From Chromera velia (lineage: Eukaryota > Sar > Chromeraceae), in NCBI GenBank assembly GCA_018398765.1, contig JAHBMJ010000609.1:55849-119848 (forward strand): DNA of 64,000 nucleotides. The letters run 5' to 3'. This document shows positions 58,855-64,000 of this stretch, in pieces (the stretch's first letter is position 1; every line of letters begins with the position of its first letter). Under the pieces are notes generated by a model. It did not search any database and had not been told where the DNA came from. It saw nothing but the letters and a program-made list of their open reading frames with translations. Both the position numbers and the translations under genes were made by a program.

Positions 58855-59065
58855 TCACTCAGCACGTTTCTGTCTGAGCCTCCCAAGCCAATTGAAGAGG
58901 CGGTATCTGAGGGACATCTTCCAAGGTCGCGCCTCCCGGAAAGGGAGGGGGTGTCCGATGGCATACAGCAACCCAAAAACCCCACCCAGCCCTCCGGTGT
59001 TCCCCGCAGTGCGGTCTGCAACATAACCTCCTGCACGCACGCACGCACGCACGCACGCACACGCA

Positions 59066-59104
<39 letters not shown>

Positions 59105-59105
59105 T

Positions 59106-59143
<38 letters not shown>

Positions 59144-61025
59144 CATGAACACATCCAAATACGCACACAGATTCACGTTCATGCCCACGCAAGCAGACAC
59201 GCACGCACAAACATACACGCAAAGAAAAGTGAAACAGACAAATGTACAGGCACCCACACACACAGATATACACACACGCGCGCGCGCACGTCAACCAAGC
59301 GACGAGAACGCGAACATAAAAAGAGAGGCACATCCAAGAGCGCGCGCTCATACACACCTACTCACATGCTCACACATAGGCGCTGTCTCTGTCATATGTG
59401 TGCGCGCGTGCGCGAAAACAAACACAAACCAACACAAGCGAACAGCGACAAGAGGAGGAACCAAACAGCGATGCGCCCTTGCTGTCTATCCTTCCTGATG
59501 ACTTCACGTGATCTCCCAGCATGTCCAGAGCCCTCACGCAGTTGGGGTACTACTTCATGTCCTCCTCAAAACAATCATACACACAGAAACGCATACGAGA
59601 CTGTCCCCAGCCATCACCAGCCATCACCCACCAGTAAACTTGATGACCTCCCCATTTTCATTGAAGGTCAGACTGAGAATTTGGGGAGGCGACTCAATTT
59701 CCGTCCCCGTGGGCTCAAACCCGAAACCTCCCTTTCCCTTGTGAGTGGCCACAGCCCTGCTGAGATACCACACTCTGGAGGGTTCCAGGGGGTCCACAGC
59801 GAAGTTGAAGTACTGGGGGTTCAGGTCAGGGAACGCCCCGTAGAGGTCGAAAGACTTTACGGCCTTCAGGTATTGATCCTTCGTCAGCGGCCCCACCACA
59901 GGGAACACAAAAGTGAAGTCCTCAGCAAGCAGGTCGGGATTCTCGAGTCCCACTCCAGTCTGCAGACAGCAAAGCAAAAGAAAGCAATTCAGGGTTTTAT
60001 CGAATCCTGTTTCAAAAATGAATTTCCAGCGATTTTACACAGGAGACTGGAATGCAGAGAGAGCAACAGAAGACAAAAAAGGAAGCCGCAAATGCAAAAA
60101 ACAATGATTTGATGCAAAGAGGCCCCCCACTCGGAGTACGTGTGTGCCCCCTAAAGGTGCCAAGTCACTACTTCTCCTCGAAACGTAAACTTTGAATGCA
60201 CGGAGGGTCTGTCGGCTGTCTGTCTGTCAGTGCGTCCGTCCGTCCGTCCGTCCGCATTGATGAGAGAAAAGGAACCCGTTCATTACTCGGAGACAAAAAG
60301 GGGCAAACTGCATCATTTGGCGTCTTTCTTTGTCACTCGAAACACATAGACGGACACGGACTCAATCACAATCACAGTCACACAGTGACAGGAAGGAGAG
60401 AAGGTAAAAGGACCCCCAGAACTCAATAGCGGATGGAAAGTAACTTCTGAAAGCTAGAAGTACAGTGTGTTCATACACAGAGAACCTATTCAAACAGGCT
60501 GCCAACATGAGATGGCAGGTACAGGAAGGGAGGAAATGCGACAAAGCTCGACACAACTCAACACAAACAAAAACCAAATGTGAACAAGACGCACAGAAAC
60601 TGTGATTTTGCGCTGTCTGCCTGTTCTGATAGAGGACCGTGAGGAGACGGCAGAGACGGGTAGAACAGAAGTAAGACACAAACGGGATACAGTCGGCCTC
60701 TTTCGGCTCTCCCAGCATTCTTATCGTGCCATCTTACTCCATCCTTCATTTCCCCCACCTGCGCTGCGTCCTTCGCGAGTGTAATCAGCCGTGCAGGAGG
60801 GATCGCGAATGGTTTGGGACTGGCCGCTATGGTCTTCTCTTCGTCCATCAACTTGTCCCGGTTGATCTCAGATACCCCACGCGGAAGGGCAAACGCCGTG
60901 GTCGTCCTGCCTGCGTGCACCTGGTTGTGGCCAGTCAACAAGAGCGTGAAGGCCGCACCCGCATCGACAAGGGCACTGCCAATAATCAGCAAAACAGCCC
61001 GCAGACTCTCCGTACTGAGGCGCAT
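58855..61025 (-). CDS. SnoaL-like (NTF2-fold) protein with targeting leader, 3 exons
   Basis: Predicted 256 residues. Exons 61025-60759, 59959-59632 and 59030-58855; GT/AG, and phases close. Residues 1-50 are a hydrophobic, signal-like leader (VLLIIGSALVDAGAAFTLLL) followed by TTTAFALPRG, which resembles the Phe-containing site of complex-plastid presequences. The body begins NPDLLAEDFTFVFPVVGPL, then LTKDQYLKAVKSFDLYGAFP, VWYLSRAVATHKG, ILSLTFNENGEVIKFTGG, and a Gly-rich GNTGGLGGVFGLLYAIGHPLP. This is the layout of algal SnoaL-like/NTF2-fold proteins of unknown activity. Related bacterial folds include polyketide cyclases and isomerases, but that does not fix the function here. Confidence 0.75.
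59037..59140. repeat. (ACGC)n then (CA)n microsatellites
   Basis: Begins within a few bases of the exon-3 acceptor of the SnoaL-like gene, so on the sense strand a (TG)n/(GCGT)n tract leads straight into the exon. Broken only by two short interruptions. Confidence 0.9.
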
Positions 61026-62280
61026 GGTGTAGCGCAGAAAAGAACCGCGACCAGAGGGGAGACCTTGGGTAGGCACGTAACAGAGGAGGACGGGGGATTG
61101 GGATGGAGGCCAGTGAGGATTAGTAGCGAGTGAGACTGAAGCAGAGATCAAATCACAGACACAGGGTGTGGGTAAAAATCGCGTCTGATCTTGAAGCTTT
61201 TTCAAGGTGGACGGCCGGGGAATTGAAGTATCGGTATATCGATACCTTCGCAATATTATCTTGCTTTTTGTCAAAGTTTTAGGAGTAACATCCGATTCCG
61301 AAATTCCGTTCATTTTCCAGTGCGTTTCTTGAAACAATTGTACAATTCAGTGTCAGAGTTTCTTTGTATATTCTTGGGCCGAAAACTCCAAAAAATTAAA
61401 AACTCTGAATAATAATTTTCTTTTGAGGAATCAACGCGGTAAGTTGAGGGGTTCCATCCTTTTCCTCAAAAATTTCCTGTTCCTGCGATTTTCCGCGCTT
61501 CATGCTGACCCGGGCCGTCACTTGTGCAGTGTTGAGTTTGCATGGTCCCTTTACTTGTCAAGAAGGAAGAGTAGCTTCTGAGCAAACGGGAAGGAAGGTG
61601 GAGGGGAAGCTGTATATATAAGAAGAGGTTCTTTCTGGTTTCTATGTTTATTAACGGTTGGGTCGAACTGCTTTCAGTCTGTTTGACACCCAGCTCCGTG
61701 CAGTCAGCCGGCACCCGTCTGCCTGTCTTCGACTTGCTCACAAGGGACTGAAGAACACTTGGCTTACTGTACATCAGTGACCCTCTGACTGTCGGTCGAT
61801 CGTTGAAGCGGGCTCAACCAACTCCTTTAGCAGCTGTTTTTTTCTCGCCGATGCGTGTATTCTCGGAGAGAAAGGCAGGTGGATGACCGCAGACACCCAC
61901 AGAGAGAGTAACTTCCCCCCCTCTCCTTCCAGTAAGCAGGTCCTGTCCTCTGCTGCTGCCTCAATCCAAGAGAAGGAAAGGGAAAGGGAGTGCTCAGTGA
62001 AGACGAAAATGGGGGAGGGCGAGGATGAGGCGGGGTGCAGAAGAGGAAGAGAGACAAATAACTTTACCCCTACGCAGAGAGCCCCTGCGCCTTCCAGTCG
62101 CCAGCAGGGGAAGAAGGACACGGGCGCACCTTCTGTTCCTGATTCCAGGTTCCTTCCTTCCCCAGCCACCCAAGGGTTGCTCTCAAGAAGGCAGCGCGTC
62201 TTCAGACTCGTTGCACGGTGGAGAGTGCAGGAAGCTACGTTGGAGTGGAGGACCTGGTCTGTTCATTCATTCATATATGT

Positions 62281-62328
<48 letters not shown>

Positions 62329-62407
62329 ATGTGGGTGCGTGGGTGTGTGGTATGTGTGTGTGTGTGTGCGTCCGTGTGTGTGCGTCCGTGTGTGTGCGCG
62401 TGCGTGC

Positions 62408-62438
<31 letters not shown>

Positions 62439-62756
62439 AGTGACTGATGGGAAGAGGGAGAGATATATGCTGTGTGTATATGATGTCTCTGATGGAGGGT
62501 TTTCGAGGAGGTCGTAAGTTGGTGTGTACGGACAGTGTGTAAGGGGTGGGTCGTATGGTGCCTCAGACTGTTACTGAGGGTGTGTCTGTTTCACTGTGAG
62601 ACGCAAACTCCTTCACAGCTCCCGATTTTCTTCTTTTCTTTTCTCTCGAACATGTTTGCTTGCTGCCATGCTGTCTCGAAATGCTTGTCCATCATCGTTC
62701 CGCTTGGGGCAGTTTCTTGTATTGATACGCCTTTTTTGTTTATTTACGAAATGCAG
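61026..62756. promoter_or_regulatory. divergent spacer, SnoaL-like / membrane protein, with unresolved first exon
   Basis: Contains the promoter of the SnoaL-like gene and the 5' part of the downstream + strand gene. 61240-61480 is AT-rich. Two candidate first exons for the membrane protein end at a donor at 62279: a frame from ATG 62025 leaves two bases and matches the phase of the next exon, while a frame from 61883 does not. A TATATA/GTGTGT tract follows the donor. No core promoter motif was assigned. Confidence 0.35.
62279..62440. repeat. (TA)n and (GT)n microsatellites in presumed intron
   Basis: GTATGTATATATATA(TA)n followed by long (GT)n with GTCC and GTGC variants. It begins at the presumed splice donor, the same arrangement as the intron-1 microsatellite of the megasynthase. 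Confidence 0.9.
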
Positions 62757-64000
62757 GTATGCGAATTTTCTGAATACCCTGAAGGTGGAGGGAGACGGCA
62801 AGAGCGTGCTGAGAGAATTTGAGTCTAAATTTCACTCGGCCCTCCGTGACCGTCTGTCCTTCGCTGGCCGTGCACCGCCGCCCTCAGCAGCGGCAGCCGC
62901 TCTGCTCGCATCCTCCTCTTCGTCCCTTTCGTCCCCTGATACCAAAGGAGAGGGACAGCAGGAGGATGGGGGAGAATGTCTCCACCCCCCCTCCTCTCAT
63001 ACCCGCATGCGTCGGTTAGGTCGGAAGGGAGGGACGGTCCTGGGGGAGTTGGAGCAGTCGATTCGCGGTTTTTTCGTGCGAGACGCGAATAGCCGTGTCG
63101 ACGAGAGTATTGGAAATTACGTCTCGAAAATTGCTTTCTGTATCAATCTGGGTTTTCTGGAGGAGCAAATTGCGTTGGTGTTGCGGTCGATTGAGGACAC
63201 CTGCCTCGTCCCTTTGCTTCGGGAAACGAGACTGAAAGAATCCATTCCCCGAGGATCCCTCGGGATCAAACTTGACGGCTTTGGTCTTTGCTGCTTTGAG
63301 CGTAAAGAAGAGCAGCAGAGAGGACCGAGCTGTTTCCAGATGTCCGTGTGGGACACCGCGGTGGCCTTGCTCCAGTGGGAGCGAGTGACACCGGTTCTCA
63401 TTGACTGTCTTGTCTGTTGTTTTGCGTGCCTGCTGGGGGTGCTGTCCTTGGTGGCCAGTACCGTTCCGTTGCTGCCCCTTTCGTTTCTCGATTGGAATTA
63501 TATCACAGGGGGCGGGGAGAGAAATCCGACTCTTCTGTCGGTCCGTCCGTTCGTTCTCAGCTCACGCGAGTCTGTGAGTGAGGGTGAGGGGGGTGCTGGG
63601 GGCGGGTGGTCGATTGTTTGTGGCAATTGTCTCGTGTTGATTTATTTTGTTTCTTCGTTAATGATCTGTGTGCTTGTCTTCCAGCCTCAAGGCAAGACGC
63701 CGATGCGTCAGAATTGGAGGAGGATTGTCGATTTGTATGTGTTTCTGTGGGTCTCGACGGTTTTGAGTTGCGTCGTTGCGGTGGTTTGGCATGGCCACAG
63801 CTCACTTTTTCTGGACAGAGGCTTGAAAGCCCTCGCTCTGTGGGGGCAGGGCGGTGCGGGGGGGGCCCTGGGGGGGGGTGAGGGTGACAATGAACTGTTG
63901 CTCGGAAATTACTGGGAAGGCGAAGTGGAGGGAGACGGGGAGGGAGAAAGCTGGAGTGGTGGAGGTTTGGAGGAGGGCTTTAAGTTCTCTGTGGGAGGGG
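62757..64000 (+). CDS. multi-pass membrane protein, partial, runs off window
   Basis: From an AG acceptor at 62755-62756, one frame stays open for ~414 codons to the window end. It begins (G)YANFLNTLKVEGDGKSVL, contains an Ala/Ser-rich linker, a soluble part (IGNYVSKIAFCINLGFLEEQ, then SIPRGSLGIKLDGFGLCC) and hydrophobic segments around 63390-63485 (one or two), 63615-63690 and 63735-63790. Gly/Glu-rich sequence follows. I recognise no family. The upstream exon is uncertain; the 3' end is beyond 64000. Confidence 0.6.

Noticed and set aside
61774-62169. Minus-strand 130-codon frame as a gene
   Set aside because: Biased composition, no splice chain or motif, and it overlaps the likely first exon of the plus-strand membrane protein.

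Overview
The window looks like nuclear DNA of a photosynthetic protist with a complex plastid. A chromerid alga such as Chromera velia is my best guess, but this is an inference from style and content, not a database match. Genes are split into many exons with GT/AG introns. Two predicted proteins begin with a signal-peptide-like stretch followed by a Phe-containing, plastid-type leader. Exons are GC-rich, spacers alternate between GC-rich and very AT-rich blocks, TGCATG runs are common, and microsatellites sit inside introns.

Layout. 1-48 may be the tail of a gene that starts before the window; 49-4139 holds no gene I can support. 4140-9375 (-) is a ten-exon carotenoid cleavage oxygenase. 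It diverges from a six-exon GSK3-like kinase at 10323-12216 (+). An AT-rich spacer follows. 15055-16473 (-) is a two-exon YdcZ/DUF606-type membrane transporter, divergent from the main feature of the window: a nine-exon gene at 17125-32680 (+) for a ~4,498-residue megasynthase. I read its domain order as FAAL-ACP-KS-ACP-KS-AT-DH-KR-ACP-thioester reductase-sulfotransferase-like. After an AT-rich spacer, 34324-43518 (-) is a leucine-rich-repeat gene of at least 21 exons, in which 78-nt and 87-nt exons alternate, nearly all bounded by phase-1 introns. 43.8-47.7 kb is AT-rich and carries an inverted-repeat element with a tRNA-like core, a short tandem-repeat block and a broken coding relic. 47685-50247 (-) encodes a D-[IV]-x-G repeat protein. 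50956-57762 is transposon territory: two ~300-bp LTR-like direct repeats, a foldback/MITE-like element, and a LINE-type reverse transcriptase open reading frame broken by stops that all look like C-to-T or G-to-A transitions. 58855-61025 (-) is a three-exon SnoaL-like protein with an N-terminal targeting leader. 62757-64000 (+) is the start of a multi-pass membrane protein that runs off the window.

How the genes fit together. In the proposed pathway a free fatty acid is adenylated by the FAAL domain and loaded on the first ACP. It is extended once or twice, processed by KR and DH, and released reductively; the C-terminal sulfotransferase-like domain could act on the intermediate or product. 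The transporter shares the upstream region and might move the product or a precursor. The other genes look independent. All exon joins were derived by reading splice sites and checking that phases add up; none is tested by RNA data.
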